Shown: positions 25,713 to 34,702 of the stretch, piece after piece
Position numbering within the stretch: position 1 is the stretch's first letter
Layout of the letters: each line of letters opens with the position of its first letter
Assembly: GCF_038070105.1 (NCBI RefSeq)
Contig: NZ_JBBPBZ010000002.1
Coordinates: 2,430,001 to 2,494,000, forward strand
Origin: Methylocystis sp. IM3
GTDB lineage: Bacteria; Pseudomonadota; Alphaproteobacteria; Rhizobiales; Beijerinckiaceae
Direction of reading: 5' to 3'
Length of the DNA: 64,000 bases
Notes under the pieces: generated by a model
The model's database searches: none
What the model saw: the letters and a program-made list of their open reading frames with translations, nothing else
What the model was told of the DNA's origin: nothing
Program-made: the position numbers and the translations under genes

Positions 25713-26365
25713 TCGAGACGCTGCTGTGGACGCGCGCGGGCGGTTTCGATCTGCTGCCCGAACATCTCGCGCGCCTCGCCGCATCGAGCGCCGCGCTCGG
25801 CTTCGCCTATGACGAGGGGAAAGTCCGGGCGGCGCTCGACGCCGCTGTCGCGCCGCCTCCCCAGCCCCGCTCTGCACGGGAGAAGGAGCAGAACGCGCCT
25901 CCGCCCGAACGGCTGCGGGTGCGGCTCGTCCTCTCCCGCGGCGGCTCCATCGAAACCAGCGCGACGCCCGTCGAGCCCATCCCGCCTGAAACCGTCTGGC
26001 GCGTCGTCGTCGCGCAGCGCCGCTTTTCCTCCGATGATCCGTTGCTCCGTCACAAGACGACGCGCCGCGCCCTTTACGAGGACGAACTCGCCCAAGCCAT
26101 GAAGGACCGGGGCGCGGACGAGGTTCTCTTCCTCAACGAGCGGGACGAACTTTGCGAGAGCGCGCGCTGCAATCTCTTCGCGCCGCAGAGCGGTCTGCTG
26201 CTGACGCCGCCGCTTTCCTGTGGATTGTTGCCCGGAACCCTGCGCGCCAATCTCATCGCCAGCGGCCGGGCGAAGGAGGCTGTTCTGCATCTCCCCGACT
26301 TGCCGCGCGATTTCTTTCTCGGCAATTCGGTGCGCGGGCTCGTGCGCGCGCGGCTGATCGAGTGA
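25661..26365 (+). CDS. pabC: Aminodeoxychorismate lyase-like class IV aminotransferase
   Basis: PLP enzyme predicted to release pyruvate from aminodeoxychorismate, giving 4-aminobenzoate. At 234 residues it is a normal fold-type IV length. The PLP lysine is in HKTTRRALY, ESARCNLFAP is the cofactor-contact segment, and CGLLPGTLRANLI corresponds to the phosphate-binding loop. The ATG at 25661 follows a GAGGA Shine-Dalgarno and lies inside the end of pabB, so translation of the two is probably coupled; this arrangement supports PabC over a D-amino-acid or branched-chain transaminase, although motifs alone would not exclude those. Confidence 0.85.
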   Translation: MSDQGPVPDRRADDFGLIETLLWTRAGGFDLLPEHLARLAASSAALGFAYDEGKVRAALDAAVAPPPQPRSAREKEQNAPPPERLRVRLVLSRGGSIETSATPVEPIPPETVWRVVVAQRRFSSDDPLLRHKTTRRALYEDELAQAMKDRGADEVLFLNERDELCESARCNLFAPQSGLLLTPPLSCGLLPGTLRANLIASGRAKEAVLHLPDLPRDFFLGNSVRGLVRARLIE

Positions 26366-26375
26366 GACCGGCGCG

Positions 26376-26885
26376 CTACCGCCGCCACATATCTTCGAAC
26401 GCGCGCTTGAATCGCTTTACCGCCGCGCGGCAGCGCAGGACGATGAGCGAATTGTCCTGCCGCGTCAGGCCCGAGTGCGAAAAATTCCCCGCCCCGTCGC
26501 GCACGAATTTGCCGTCGACGGAATAGGCTTTCAGATGCATCAGCGGCGCGGGCTCGCTTTTGTATCTGATCTCGACATTCGGCCGCGCGGCCAGACTGTC
26601 ATAGACCTCCGCGAGCGCCTTCGGCATGTGCACGTCCGCGCCGTCGCGATAGAGGCGGATGCGAACCCCGCGCGCGGCGGCGTCGTCCAGCGCCTTCACG
26701 ATGCGCAGGTCCGTCAGCACATAGGCGGCGAAGTCAATGCGCTTTTTCGCCTGGCCGATCAGCTCGACATCGATCGCCTCGAGATCCTCGGCCGGCGCAT
26801 AGGCCTGCCGCTCCAGGCGGCAGCGCCCCGCGAGCGCGGGCGTCGAGAGCGCGAGACAGAGGGCGATCAGGAGAAGCCGTTTCAT
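26376..26885 (-). CDS. Exported phospholipase D-like (single HKD) protein
   Basis: A 169-residue PLD-superfamily protein of the Nuc type, with signal peptide MKRLLLIALCLALSTPALAG. It has one HKD-like motif, MHLKAYSVDG (His, Lys, Asp), followed by GAGNFSHSGLTRQDNSLIV with the usual Asn and Glu/Asp region. Single-motif members act as dimers, as in Salmonella Nuc endonuclease. The upstream frame (to 26909) includes a non-signal extension and is rejected. The substrate, nucleic acid or phospholipid, is not decided by sequence. It lies downstream of the wall hydrolase on the same strand, 37 nt away. Confidence 0.8.
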   Translation of the reverse strand: MKRLLLIALCLALSTPALAGRCRLERQAYAPAEDLEAIDVELIGQAKKRIDFAAYVLTDLRIVKALDDAAARGVRIRLYRDGADVHMPKALAEVYDSLAARPNVEIRYKSEPAPLMHLKAYSVDGKFVRDGAGNFSHSGLTRQDNSLIVLRCRAAVKRFKRAFEDMWRR

Positions 26886-26922
26886 GCGGCTGATCTCGTC
26901 GCACGACAAGCTGGCGCCGGCA

Positions 26923-28290
26923 TTACGTCTGGCCGGGCTTGAGCCGGTAAAAGATATGACGCCCGATCATGTCCATGCGCGTCAGCGCCCGCGCCCAGCG
27001 CGGTTTGACGTAAGTGGCGTGGTAATGCGTCGAGCGGCCGACGTCGGTGATGTAGGTGCGGCCGTCCATCACCTCATTGGCGATGCGAACCGCCGTCGCC
27101 CAGGACTCCTGTTCGGTGATGCGCAGCGACTTTCCTTCGCAGGCGAAGGAGAACTGGCACGCCTTGTAGTGATTGCGGTTCTGATACACGACGCCGCAGA
27201 TGCTCGCGGGATAAAGCCCGCTCTGCACGCGGTTCAGAACGACCTGCGCCACCGCGGCCTGCCCCGCCTCCGGCTCGCTGCGCGACTCGAAATAGACCGC
27301 CTCCGCGAGGCAGCGTCTTTCGCGGTCCATGTTGTCGCGGTCGACGAGCGACGCGTAATCGGGACGCGCCTTGCCGGGAGCCCCGAGCGCCAGCGTCGCG
27401 CGCGGGAAGGAAGAGACTTCGATCGGCAGTGCGTCAGGCTGGGCCGGCGTTGACGAGCCGAGCGCCACGGCGCGCGCAACGGCGGGCGTCGCGCCATGCA
27501 GGACGCGCTCGGCGATATCCTTGGAGCCTGTGTCGCGCGGCGCCTCGACGGCGGCTTTCGCAACCGGCTTGGCTCCCTCTGGTGGCGATGCGGCGCCGTC
27601 GTTCGAGAGGGCCGGCGGGGTGGCGGTCGAGGCGGTCTGCGCCGGCGAGGCGGCGGCGGTGGATTTCTGCGTCTGCGTCGTCGTCAGCGCCTCGGCGCGC
27701 GCGGCTTCCGCCTCGTAGAGCGCATCGTCGCCGGGCACGGGCCCGCGCGGCGCAAGCGCGAGGCTCGTGCGCGCGGCGCGCTTCCCCTCGATACGGAAGG
27801 TCAGACGCGCCGGCTCGGCGAGGCCCAGCGCGGCAGGATCGATGACGCGCGTCTCGAAGCCGGGCCGCATGGCGATGATGGGGTCGCCCTTGTGCGTGCG
27901 GTCGACCTCGGGGAAATTCTTCACATCCGGCTTCAAATCGACGTGCGGTTCGCTCTCGTCGGGAATGGCGCGCAGATCGTCCGGCGCGCCGACCATCAGC
28001 CGGGCGCTCTGCACCAGCGCGCGGCTCTGGCCGGAAAGCCCCAATTCGCCCGACGCCGCCTCGCCGAAGGAAGCGAGCTGAAAGGTTGCCGGTTTGGCGG
28101 CGGCGCGGGCGCGGGCGGTGAGCGGCGCGACATTCCAGTCGCCGGCCGCGTCCTGCCCGGCGCTTGCGGTGAAGGAGACGAGGACCCCGACGCCCAGCGC
28201 CCAGGGCGCCATGACGCCGAGCGCCCAGGGGGTCCTGACGTCCGCACTCCGACGCCCTTTCGACTGTCGACGCATAAGCTGGCCCAACAT
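26923..28290 (-). CDS. SleB-like cell wall hydrolase with long N-terminal extension
   Basis: Peptidoglycan hydrolase of the SleB/Hydrolase_2 family. The catalytic domain is the last 130 residues: LAEAVYFESRSEPEAGQAAV with the catalytic Glu, AQVVLNRVQSGLYPASICGV, CQFSFACEGKS and GRSTHYHATYVKPRWA. Before it lies about 290 residues rich in Ala, Pro and Thr, and an N-terminal hydrophobic segment (WALGVMAPWALGVGVLVSF) that could be a signal anchor. I chose the ATG at 28290; 28275 is equally possible. The frame continues to 28521, but that part is Arg/Cys-rich and unlike protein. The disordered linker suggests that it reaches the wall from the inner membrane. Confidence 0.82.
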   Translation of the reverse strand: MLGQLMRRQSKGRRSADVRTPWALGVMAPWALGVGVLVSFTASAGQDAAGDWNVAPLTARARAAAKPATFQLASFGEAASGELGLSGQSRALVQSARLMVGAPDDLRAIPDESEPHVDLKPDVKNFPEVDRTHKGDPIIAMRPGFETRVIDPAALGLAEPARLTFRIEGKRAARTSLALAPRGPVPGDDALYEAEAARAEALTTTQTQKSTAAASPAQTASTATPPALSNDGAASPPEGAKPVAKAAVEAPRDTGSKDIAERVLHGATPAVARAVALGSSTPAQPDALPIEVSSFPRATLALGAPGKARPDYASLVDRDNMDRERRCLAEAVYFESRSEPEAGQAAVAQVVLNRVQSGLYPASICGVVYQNRNHYKACQFSFACEGKSLRITEQESWATAVRIANEVMDGRTYITDVGRSTHYHATYVKPRWARALTRMDMIGRHIFYRLKPGQT

Positions 28291-28442
28291 CCAACTGCGC
28301 TGAAAGACGGCGGCGTGGCCGCCGACGCACACGCAATCACTTTTCCCGATCGTGATTATCAACCCGTTATGCTTGCAGAAGCGTTTCGGCTCAGGCCAAG
28401 CCTGCGTGTCAGAATGAGGCGCCGCCCCCTCGCCGCCTCGCC

Positions 28443-28859
28443 TCACTCTCCGATGAGATGCAGCGCAATCTCGCGGCGATGCGGGCGGCGGCGATGTTCG
28501 ACAATATAGACGCCCTGCCACGTCCCGAGCGCCAGGGCGCCGCCGATGACGGGAATGGACAACTGAGTCTGCGTCAGCGCGGCGCGGATGTGCGCCGGCA
28601 TGTCGTCCGGGCCTTCCGTGTCATGCGAATAGGCGGCGCCTTCCGGGGCAAGGCGCGAAAATACGGCTTCGAGATCGCGCAGGACGCTCGGATCGGCGTT
28701 CTCCTGGATGAGCAGCGAAGCCGAGGTATGCCGGCAGAACGCCGTGAGCAGACCCTCGCCCATGCGGGCGCCGCGCAGGAAGTCGGCGAGCGTGGCGGTG
28801 ACCTCGTAGAAACCGCGCCCGCTGGTCTCGATCCTGATGATTCGGGTCGCCTGTCGCAT
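28443..28859 (-). CDS. YjbQ family (UPF0047) protein
   Basis: A 138-residue protein of the UPF0047/YjbQ family, the family's usual length. Family motifs are CRHTSASLLIQENAD (with a conserved His), YSHDTEGPDDMPAHI and GTWQGVYIVEHRRRPHRRE. Related proteins show weak thiamine-phosphate synthase activity, but the biological role is uncertain. The ATG at 28859 gives the standard length; an in-frame GTG at 28883 is possible. It is divergent from the cNMP-binding gene. Confidence 0.88.
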   Translation of the reverse strand: MRQATRIIRIETSGRGFYEVTATLADFLRGARMGEGLLTAFCRHTSASLLIQENADPSVLRDLEAVFSRLAPEGAAYSHDTEGPDDMPAHIRAALTQTQLSIPVIGGALALGTWQGVYIVEHRRRPHRREIALHLIGE

Positions 28860-28917
28860 GGGTTCAGATGTGCGCAGGCGCACATGAATGTCGAGCCCCG
28901 ATAGGCCTTATAAAAAC

Positions 28918-28952
28918 GCCGGCTCCCGTATTAAGGGAGAGCCGGACTTTTT
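28918..28952. terminator. Bidirectional terminator-like hairpin between divergent genes
   Basis: ccggctccc and gggagagccgg form a stem with a 2-nt bulge and 7-nt loop. Five T follow it on the plus strand and five T also follow on the minus strand, so it has the form of a two-way intrinsic terminator. Both neighbours point away from it, and the plus-strand gene starts 19 nt later, behind a GGAGGG site, so it may be an attenuator or the end of an unseen RNA. Confidence 0.55.
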
Positions 28953-28970
28953 CGAGAATGCGGAGGGATA

Positions 28971-29645
28971 ATGACCGAGAGCCTGATCGACGCCGTAACG
29001 AGCTGGGCCGCGTCTGAAACCGGCAAATATGTGGGGGTAACTGCCCTGACCATGCTGGCCTGGTCTGAGGCCGCGGCCATTGTCGGCTCCACCTATTTCA
29101 AGCGCATGATCCCGCTGCGCGCCGCGGCGATGATCGCCAATGTGCTCGGCGTGACCCTCGGCCTGGCGACCGGCAACCTGCCGACGATCACCAAGCACGC
29201 GATCAATTTCCCCCTCAATTTCACGCGCCTGCGGGAAATGCGCCGGCTCATCGCCAGCGTGCGCCAGGCGAGCGCCACCGACCTCAATCTCGAATGGCTG
29301 AAGCCCTTCATGCATCCAGAAAGCTTCCGCGCGACCGATTACGTCTTCGAGAAAGGGGCGCTTGCCACGCAGGCCTTTCTCGTGGTCGAGGGAAAGATCG
29401 AAATCTCGGAGCGCGGCGTCATCCTCGAGCCGGGTGCGATCTTTGGCGAGATGGCGCTGTTCACCAGGACCGGCAAACGCACGGCCTCGGCGAAGTGCCT
29501 CACCGACGCCACGCTCCTCGCCATCACCTATGAGCAGTTCGAGCAGCTCTATTTCCAGAACCCGGAATTCGGCCTCTACCTCGTCCGCCTGATGGTTCGG
29601 CGCTTCGAATCCAATCATCTTGGAGAAGAGCTGGAGAGCGCGTAA
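28971..29645 (+). CDS. Membrane-anchored cyclic nucleotide-binding domain protein
   Basis: A 224-residue protein with two or three N-terminal hydrophobic segments (KYVGVTALTMLAWSEAAAIV, PLRAAAMIANVLGVTLGLA) and a C-terminal cNMP-binding beta-barrel (DYVFEKGALATQAFLVVEGK, then ILEPGAIFGEMALFTRTGKR, the phosphate-binding cassette with GEMALF and Arg). There is no DNA-binding helix-turn-helix, so it is not a Crp/Fnr regulator. The layout recalls Popeye-domain proteins, which pair a short membrane module with a cNMP barrel. Its partner and ligand (cAMP, cGMP or none) are unknown. A good Shine-Dalgarno, GGAGGG, precedes the ATG. Confidence 0.82.
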   Translation: MTESLIDAVTSWAASETGKYVGVTALTMLAWSEAAAIVGSTYFKRMIPLRAAAMIANVLGVTLGLATGNLPTITKHAINFPLNFTRLREMRRLIASVRQASATDLNLEWLKPFMHPESFRATDYVFEKGALATQAFLVVEGKIEISERGVILEPGAIFGEMALFTRTGKRTASAKCLTDATLLAITYEQFEQLYFQNPEFGLYLVRLMVRRFESNHLGEELESA

Positions 29646-29654
29646 GGGGGCGGC

Positions 29655-32333
29655 TCAGGCCGTTCCCTCGGCCTTGCGCCCCAGCGCCGCCTGCGCCGCC
29701 GCGAGGCGCGCAATCGGAACGCGGAAAGGCGAACAGGAGACGTAGTCGATTCCGATTTTTTCGAAGAAAGCCACCGACGCCGGATCGCCGCCATGTTCGC
29801 CGCAGACCCCGAGCGCAATGTCCGGGCGCGCGGCGCGGGCGCGCTGGCAGCCGAGCGCGACGAGTTCGCCCACGCCCTCCTGATCGATCGAGACGAAAGG
29901 ATCGTGCGGCAAGAGCCCCTTTTCGACATAGGCGTTGAGGAAGGAGGCCGAGTCGTCGCGCGAGATGCCGAGCGTCGTCTGGGTCAAGTCGTTGGTGCCG
30001 AAAGAGAAGAAATCGGCCGACGGCGCAATCTCGCCGGCGCGGAGCGCGGCGCGCGGCAATTCGATCATCGTGCCGATCTCATAGCCCGGCCGAATGCCTG
30101 TCTCCTTCTCGACGAGCGACGCCATCGCCTCGACGCGCGCCTTCACGAGATCGAGTTCGGCGCGCGTGAAGACGAGCGGGGCCATGATCTCGATGCGGGC
30201 GGGTTCGCCCGTCGCAATGCTGGCCTCGATCGCCGCCTCGAAGATGGCGCGCGCCTGCATGTCGACGATTTCGGGAAAGACCACCGCGAGGCGCACGCCG
30301 CGAAAACCGAGCATGGGGTTGAATTCGGAGAGTTGCAGCGCGCGGCGGCGAAGCTTCACCGGATCGGCGCCCATGGCGCGGGCGACCGTGGCGAGCTCCG
30401 TATCGGTATGGGGCAGGAATTCGTGCAGCGGCGGATCGAGCAGGCGGATCGTCACCGGCAGGCCCGCCATGATCTCGAAGAGGTGCTTGAAATCCTCGCG
30501 CTGGATGGGCAGCAGCTTGGCGAGCGCCGTCCGGCGCCCTTCGGCGTCGTCGGCGAGAATCATCTCGCGCACGGCGACGATGCGCTCGCCCTCGAAGAAC
30601 ATATGCTCCGTGCGCGCGAGCCCGATGCCCTCGGCGCCGAAGCGGCGCGCGGCGCGCGCGTCGGAGGGCGTCTCGGCGTTGGCGCGCACCTTGAGCCGCC
30701 TGATCTCGTCCGCCCACCCCATCAGCACGGCGAACTCGCCCGTGAGCTCGGGGCGCTGCATCTTCACTTCGCCGGCGATCACATGGCCCGCCGAGCCGTC
30801 GATCGTCAGCTTGTCGCCCTTCACGAAACGCTTGCCGGCGACGGTGAAGCTCTGGTCCTCGTAGTCGATGCGCAGCGCGCCGGCGCCGGTGACGCAGGGC
30901 TTGCCCATGCCGCGCGCGACGACTGCCGCATGAGAGGTCATGCCGCCGCGCGCCGTGAGGATGCCTTCCGCGGCGTGCATGCCGTGAATGTCCTCGGGGC
31001 TCGTCTCGGTGCGCACGAGAATGACCTTGCGCCCCGACGCCGCGAGCGTCTCCGCCTCTTCCGGACTGAAGACGATCTCGCCGAAGGCCGCGCCGGGCGA
31101 CGCCGGCAGGCCCGTGGCCAGAATGTCGCGCCGCGCCGCCGGGTCGATGGTCGGGTGCAGCAGTTGATCGAGCGAGGTCGGCTCGACGCGCAGGATCGCC
31201 TCCTCGCGCGTGATGAGCCCCTCATTCGCCATGTCGACGGCAAGCTTCAGCGCCGCGCGGGCCGTGCGCTTGCCGTTGCGGGTCTGGAGCATCCACAATT
31301 TGCCGCGTTCGACCGTGAACTCCATGTCCTGCATGTCGCGGTAATGGCGCTCGAGCCTGTCGGCGACCTTCGTGAATTCCGCGAAAATCTTCGGCATGGC
31401 GGCTTCGAGCGAAATCTTCTCGCCGGGCGAGGCGCGGCTCGCGACTTCGGTCAAAGGCTGCGGCGTGCGCAGGCCGGCGACCACGTCCTCGCCCTGCGCG
31501 TTGATGAGATATTCGCCGTAAAGCTCCTTCACGCCGGTCGAGGGATTGCGGGTGAAGGCGACGCCGGTCGCGGAATTGGCGTCCATATTGCCGAAGACCA
31601 TCGCCTGCACATTGACCGCCGTGCCCCAGCTCTCGGGGATATTGTGCAGATGCCGGTAGACGATGGCGCGGTGGTTCATCCATGAGGCGAAGACGGCGCG
31701 GATCGCGCCCCAGAGCTGCGCATGTGGGTCCTGCGGGAAGGTCACGCCGGCATTGGCCTCGACGATGGCCTTGAACCGCGCGACCGCCTCGCGCCAGTCG
31801 GCGGCGGAAAGCTGCGTGTCGAGCGTGAAGCCCTTGGCGTCCTTCATCTCCTCGAGCGCGTCCTCGAAGATGTGATGCTCCACGCCGAGCACCACCGACG
31901 AATACATTTCGATGAAGCGGCGGTAGCAGTCCCAGGCGAAGCGGGCGTCCCCGCAATAGCTCGCAAGCGCTTCGACCGTCTCGTCGTTGAGGCCGAGATT
32001 GAGCACGGTGTCCATCATGCCGGGCATGGAGGCGCGGGCGCCGGAGCGGACGGAGACGAGAAGCGGCCATTTCGAGTCGCCGAAAGCGTGGCCCGCCACC
32101 TGGCCGACCTCCGCCATCGCGGCCTCGACCTGGCCTTCGAGGTCCGCCGGAAAGGCGTGGCCGTTGGCGTAGAAATAGGCGCAAACCTCGGTGGTGATGG
32201 TGAAGCCCGGCGGCACGGGAAGGCCCAGCGCGGCCATCTCAGCAAGATTGGCGCCCTTGCCGCCGAGAAGATCCCGCATGGCGGCCGACCCTTCGGACTG
32301 GCCGGCGCTGAAACGATAAACCCATTTCGTCAT
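29655..32333 (-). CDS. ppdK: Pyruvate, phosphate dikinase
   Basis: Interconverts pyruvate, ATP and phosphate with PEP, AMP and diphosphate. The 892 residues include the N-terminal ATP-grasp part (LLGGKGANLAEMAALGLPVP), the central phosphohistidine domain (GGMTSHAAVVARGMGKPCVT, with the catalytic His) and the C-terminal PEP/pyruvate barrel (GTNDLTQTTLGISRDD, then GVCGEHGGDP with the catalytic Cys). Length and motifs are those of PPDK, not PEP synthase. I set the ATG at 32333 (MTKWVYRFSAGQ), the family start. In a serine-cycle or gluconeogenic organism it would supply PEP. A 19-nt inverted repeat lies 42 nt upstream. Confidence 0.96.
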   Translation of the reverse strand: MTKWVYRFSAGQSEGSAAMRDLLGGKGANLAEMAALGLPVPPGFTITTEVCAYFYANGHAFPADLEGQVEAAMAEVGQVAGHAFGDSKWPLLVSVRSGARASMPGMMDTVLNLGLNDETVEALASYCGDARFAWDCYRRFIEMYSSVVLGVEHHIFEDALEEMKDAKGFTLDTQLSAADWREAVARFKAIVEANAGVTFPQDPHAQLWGAIRAVFASWMNHRAIVYRHLHNIPESWGTAVNVQAMVFGNMDANSATGVAFTRNPSTGVKELYGEYLINAQGEDVVAGLRTPQPLTEVASRASPGEKISLEAAMPKIFAEFTKVADRLERHYRDMQDMEFTVERGKLWMLQTRNGKRTARAALKLAVDMANEGLITREEAILRVEPTSLDQLLHPTIDPAARRDILATGLPASPGAAFGEIVFSPEEAETLAASGRKVILVRTETSPEDIHGMHAAEGILTARGGMTSHAAVVARGMGKPCVTGAGALRIDYEDQSFTVAGKRFVKGDKLTIDGSAGHVIAGEVKMQRPELTGEFAVLMGWADEIRRLKVRANAETPSDARAARRFGAEGIGLARTEHMFFEGERIVAVREMILADDAEGRRTALAKLLPIQREDFKHLFEIMAGLPVTIRLLDPPLHEFLPHTDTELATVARAMGADPVKLRRRALQLSEFNPMLGFRGVRLAVVFPEIVDMQARAIFEAAIEASIATGEPARIEIMAPLVFTRAELDLVKARVEAMASLVEKETGIRPGYEIGTMIELPRAALRAGEIAPSADFFSFGTNDLTQTTLGISRDDSASFLNAYVEKGLLPHDPFVSIDQEGVGELVALGCQRARAARPDIALGVCGEHGGDPASVAFFEKIGIDYVSCSPFRVPIARLAAAQAALGRKAEGTA

Positions 32334-32374
32334 TGCTTTTGTCTTCCCGCCACGCCGGGTGAGCCCTCTCCGGC

Positions 32375-32393
32375 CGAACCCGGTTCGGGTTCG
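32375..32393. promoter_or_regulatory. Inverted repeat in the ppdK leader
   Basis: cgaacccg-gtt-cgggttcg is a perfect 8-bp inverted repeat around 3 nt, 42 nt upstream of the ppdK ATG. It could be an operator or an RNA hairpin in the leader. Nothing in the neighbourhood identifies a binding protein. Confidence 0.3.
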
Positions 32394-32539
32394 CGGGCGC
32401 ACAATAGCAGATAGGCGGATGAATTGTGGCGGCGAGGGCTCTTTTTTCAGGCGTCTGCCTGCCCGCCCGCGCCCCGATCCGCTCGCAATTCCGCCAAGCC
32501 AAGCTAGACTGGACGCCCCGACCGACCATCTGAAGGCGG

Positions 32540-32728
32540 ATGATGATGGAAGACGAAGCGCCCCGCCCCCGCCCTGCCCATGAGATGGGCCAGCCGCTCG
32601 ACCTTCTCTCGCTCGGCGAGCTCGACGAGCGGATAGCCGCGCTGAAAGCGGAAGTCGCCCGGCTGGAAGAAGCCGCGCAGGCCAAACGCGCCGCGACCGC
32701 CGCCGCAGAGGCGTTTTTCAGGAAGTGA
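32540..32728 (+). CDS. DUF1192 small coiled-coil protein
   Basis: 62 residues, typical of the DUF1192 family found in alphaproteobacteria: an acidic start, then LDLLSLGELDERIAALKAEV and ARLEEAAQAKRAATAAAEAF, a predicted coiled coil, ending FFRK. The function is unknown. There is no signal peptide or membrane segment. Several start codons follow each other (atgatgatg), and I keep the first. It lies 126 nt upstream of aspS on the same strand and divergent from ppdK. Confidence 0.8.
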   Translation: MMMEDEAPRPRPAHEMGQPLDLLSLGELDERIAALKAEVARLEEAAQAKRAATAAAEAFFRK

Positions 32729-32854
32729 GCGGCCCCGCCTGCGCTCCCCCCGCCCGCCCGCTCGGCTTGACAGCGGCGAGGCCATTGCGCTTCTTGGCGC
32801 CCAGCCGCCGGCCCTCCCGGCAATTCCTCGATTTTTCCAAACCGAAAGCGGCCC

Positions 32855-34636
32855 ATGCATCGCTACCGTTCGCATAACTGCGGAGAGCCCAATGAGGCGC
32901 TCGCGGGTCAGAAAATCCGCCTCTCCGGCTGGTGCCACCGCATCCGTGACCATGGCGGCGTGCTGTTCATCGACCTGCGCGACCATTACGGCCTGACCCA
33001 ATGCGTCGTGGACCCCGATTCGCCGGCCTTCGCCCAGGCCGAGAAGCTGCGCTCCGAATGGGTCGTCCGCCTCGACGGCGAGGTACGCCGCCGCCCGGCC
33101 GGCACGGAGAATCCCGACATGCCCACGGGCCAGGTCGAGATTTACGTGGCCGAGATCGAGGTGCTCGGGCCTGCGGGCGAATTGCCCCTGCCCGTCTTCG
33201 GCGATCAGAACTATCCCGAGGACACGCGCCTCAAATATCGCTTCCTCGATCTCCGCCGCGAGAAGCTGCACGAGAACATCATGCTGCGCGGGCGGATCAT
33301 CGACTCGATTCGCACGCGCATGAAGCAGGGCGGCTTCTTCGAATTTCAGACGCCGATCCTCACCGCCTCCAGCCCTGAAGGCGCGCGCGACTTTCTGGTG
33401 CCCTCGCGTCTGCATCCCGGCAAGTTCTACGCGTTGCCGCAGGCGCCCCAGCAGTTCAAGCAATTGCTCATGGTCGCGGGCTTCGACCGCTATTTCCAGA
33501 TCGCGCCCTGCTTCCGCGACGAGGACGCCCGCGCCGACCGTTCGCCCGGCGAGTTCTACCAGCTCGACGTGGAGATGAGCTTCGTCACGCAGGAAGACGT
33601 ATTCGAGGCGATGGAGCCGGTGCTGCGCGGCGTATTCGAGGAATTCTCGAACGGCAAGCCGGTGACGCAGAAGTTCCCGCGCATCCCCTATCGCGAGGCC
33701 ATGCTGAAATATGGCTCGGACAAGCCGGATTTGCGCAACCCGCTCGTCATCGTCGATCTCTCGGCGGAGTTCGAGAGCGAGAGCGTCTCGTTCAAGGCGT
33801 TCCGCGGCAAGACCGTGCGCGCGATTCCGGCGCCGGGCGCCGCGAGCCAGCCGAGAAGCTTCTTCGACAAGCTCAACGACTGGGCGCGCTCCGAAGGCGC
33901 GCCGGGATTGGGCTACATCATCTTCGAGGAGGAGAATGGCGCGCTCGTCGGCAAGGGGCCGATCGCCAAATTCATCCCCGCCGACGTGCAGGCGACCATC
34001 GCCGCCAAGGCGGGCGTGAAGGCCGGCGACGCCGTCTTCTTCTCGGCCGGGGAGGAGCTGGCCGCCGCCAAGCTCGCGGGCATGGCGCGGATTCGCGTCG
34101 GCAATGAACTCGGCCTCTCCAGGACCAACGTCTTCGAATTCTGCTGGATCGTCGATTTCCCGATGTACGAGTGGAACGAGGAGGACAAGAAGATCGACTT
34201 CTCGCACAATCCGTTCTCGATGCCGCAGGGCGGCATGGAGGCGCTCGAGACGAAAGACCCGCTCGACATCCTCGCCTATCAATATGACATCGTCTGCAAC
34301 GGCGTGGAGCTCTCTTCGGGCGCGATCCGCAACCATCGCCCCGAAATCATGAAGAAGGCCTTCGAAATCGCCGGCTATGGCGAAGAGGTGCTGATCGAAA
34401 AATTCGGCGGCATGTATCGCGCCTTCCAATATGGCGCGCCGCCGCATGGGGGCATCGCGCCGGGCGTCGACCGCATCGTGATGCTGCTGGCGGAGGAAGA
34501 GAATCTTCGCGAGGTCACGCTCTTCCCGATGAACCAGCGTGCCGAGGACCTGCTGATGGGCGCACCCTCGGAAGCGACGATGAAGCAGCTGCGCGAGCTG
34601 CATATCCGGCTGAACCTGCCGGAGAAGAGCGCGTAA
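32855..34636 (+). CDS. aspS: Aspartyl-tRNA synthetase (bacterial type)
   Basis: Charges tRNA-Asp. The 593 residues show the bacterial architecture: an N-terminal OB-fold anticodon-binding domain ([40 protein letters not shown]), class II motif 2 ([20 protein letters not shown]), a bacterial insertion (GAD) domain around 290-420, and motif 3 ([20 protein letters not shown]). All catalytic motifs are intact. Alphaproteobacterial AspRS is often non-discriminating, also charging tRNA-Asn where GatCAB is used; this sequence alone does not decide that. A palindromic element follows 14 nt after the stop. Confidence 0.97.
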   Translation: MHRYRSHNCGEPNEALAGQKIRLSGWCHRIRDHGGVLFIDLRDHYGLTQCVVDPDSPAFAQAEKLRSEWVVRLDGEVRRRPAGTENPDMPTGQVEIYVAEIEVLGPAGELPLPVFGDQNYPEDTRLKYRFLDLRREKLHENIMLRGRIIDSIRTRMKQGGFFEFQTPILTASSPEGARDFLVPSRLHPGKFYALPQAPQQFKQLLMVAGFDRYFQIAPCFRDEDARADRSPGEFYQLDVEMSFVTQEDVFEAMEPVLRGVFEEFSNGKPVTQKFPRIPYREAMLKYGSDKPDLRNPLVIVDLSAEFESESVSFKAFRGKTVRAIPAPGAASQPRSFFDKLNDWARSEGAPGLGYIIFEEENGALVGKGPIAKFIPADVQATIAAKAGVKAGDAVFFSAGEELAAAKLAGMARIRVGNELGLSRTNVFEFCWIVDFPMYEWNEEDKKIDFSHNPFSMPQGGMEALETKDPLDILAYQYDIVCNGVELSSGAIRNHRPEIMKKAFEIAGYGEEVLIEKFGGMYRAFQYGAPPHGGIAPGVDRIVMLLAEEENLREVTLFPMNQRAEDLLMGAPSEATMKQLRELHIRLNLPEKSA

Positions 34637-34650
34637 AAAACCCTCACTCA

Positions 34651-34685
34651 GCCCTCGTGGCCCGGCTTGTCCCGGCCACGAGGGC
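34651..34685. repeat. Extragenic palindrome between aspS and peroxiredoxin genes
   Basis: gccctcgtggcc and ggccacgagggc pair perfectly over 12 bp with an 11-nt loop (cggcttgtccc). It resembles the dispersed extragenic palindromes of Hyphomicrobiales built around GGCCCGG...CCGGGCC, but only one copy of this form is in the window. It lies between convergent stops and may also work as a terminator; there is no U-tract. Confidence 0.5.
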
Positions 34686-34702
34686 GAAAAGCGACTCCCG
34701 GC

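Noticed and set aside
29793..31685. A 630-codon frame antisense to ppdK
   Set aside because: Shadow of the PPDK gene; composition dominated by Arg, Ala, Asp and His with no protein-like motifs.
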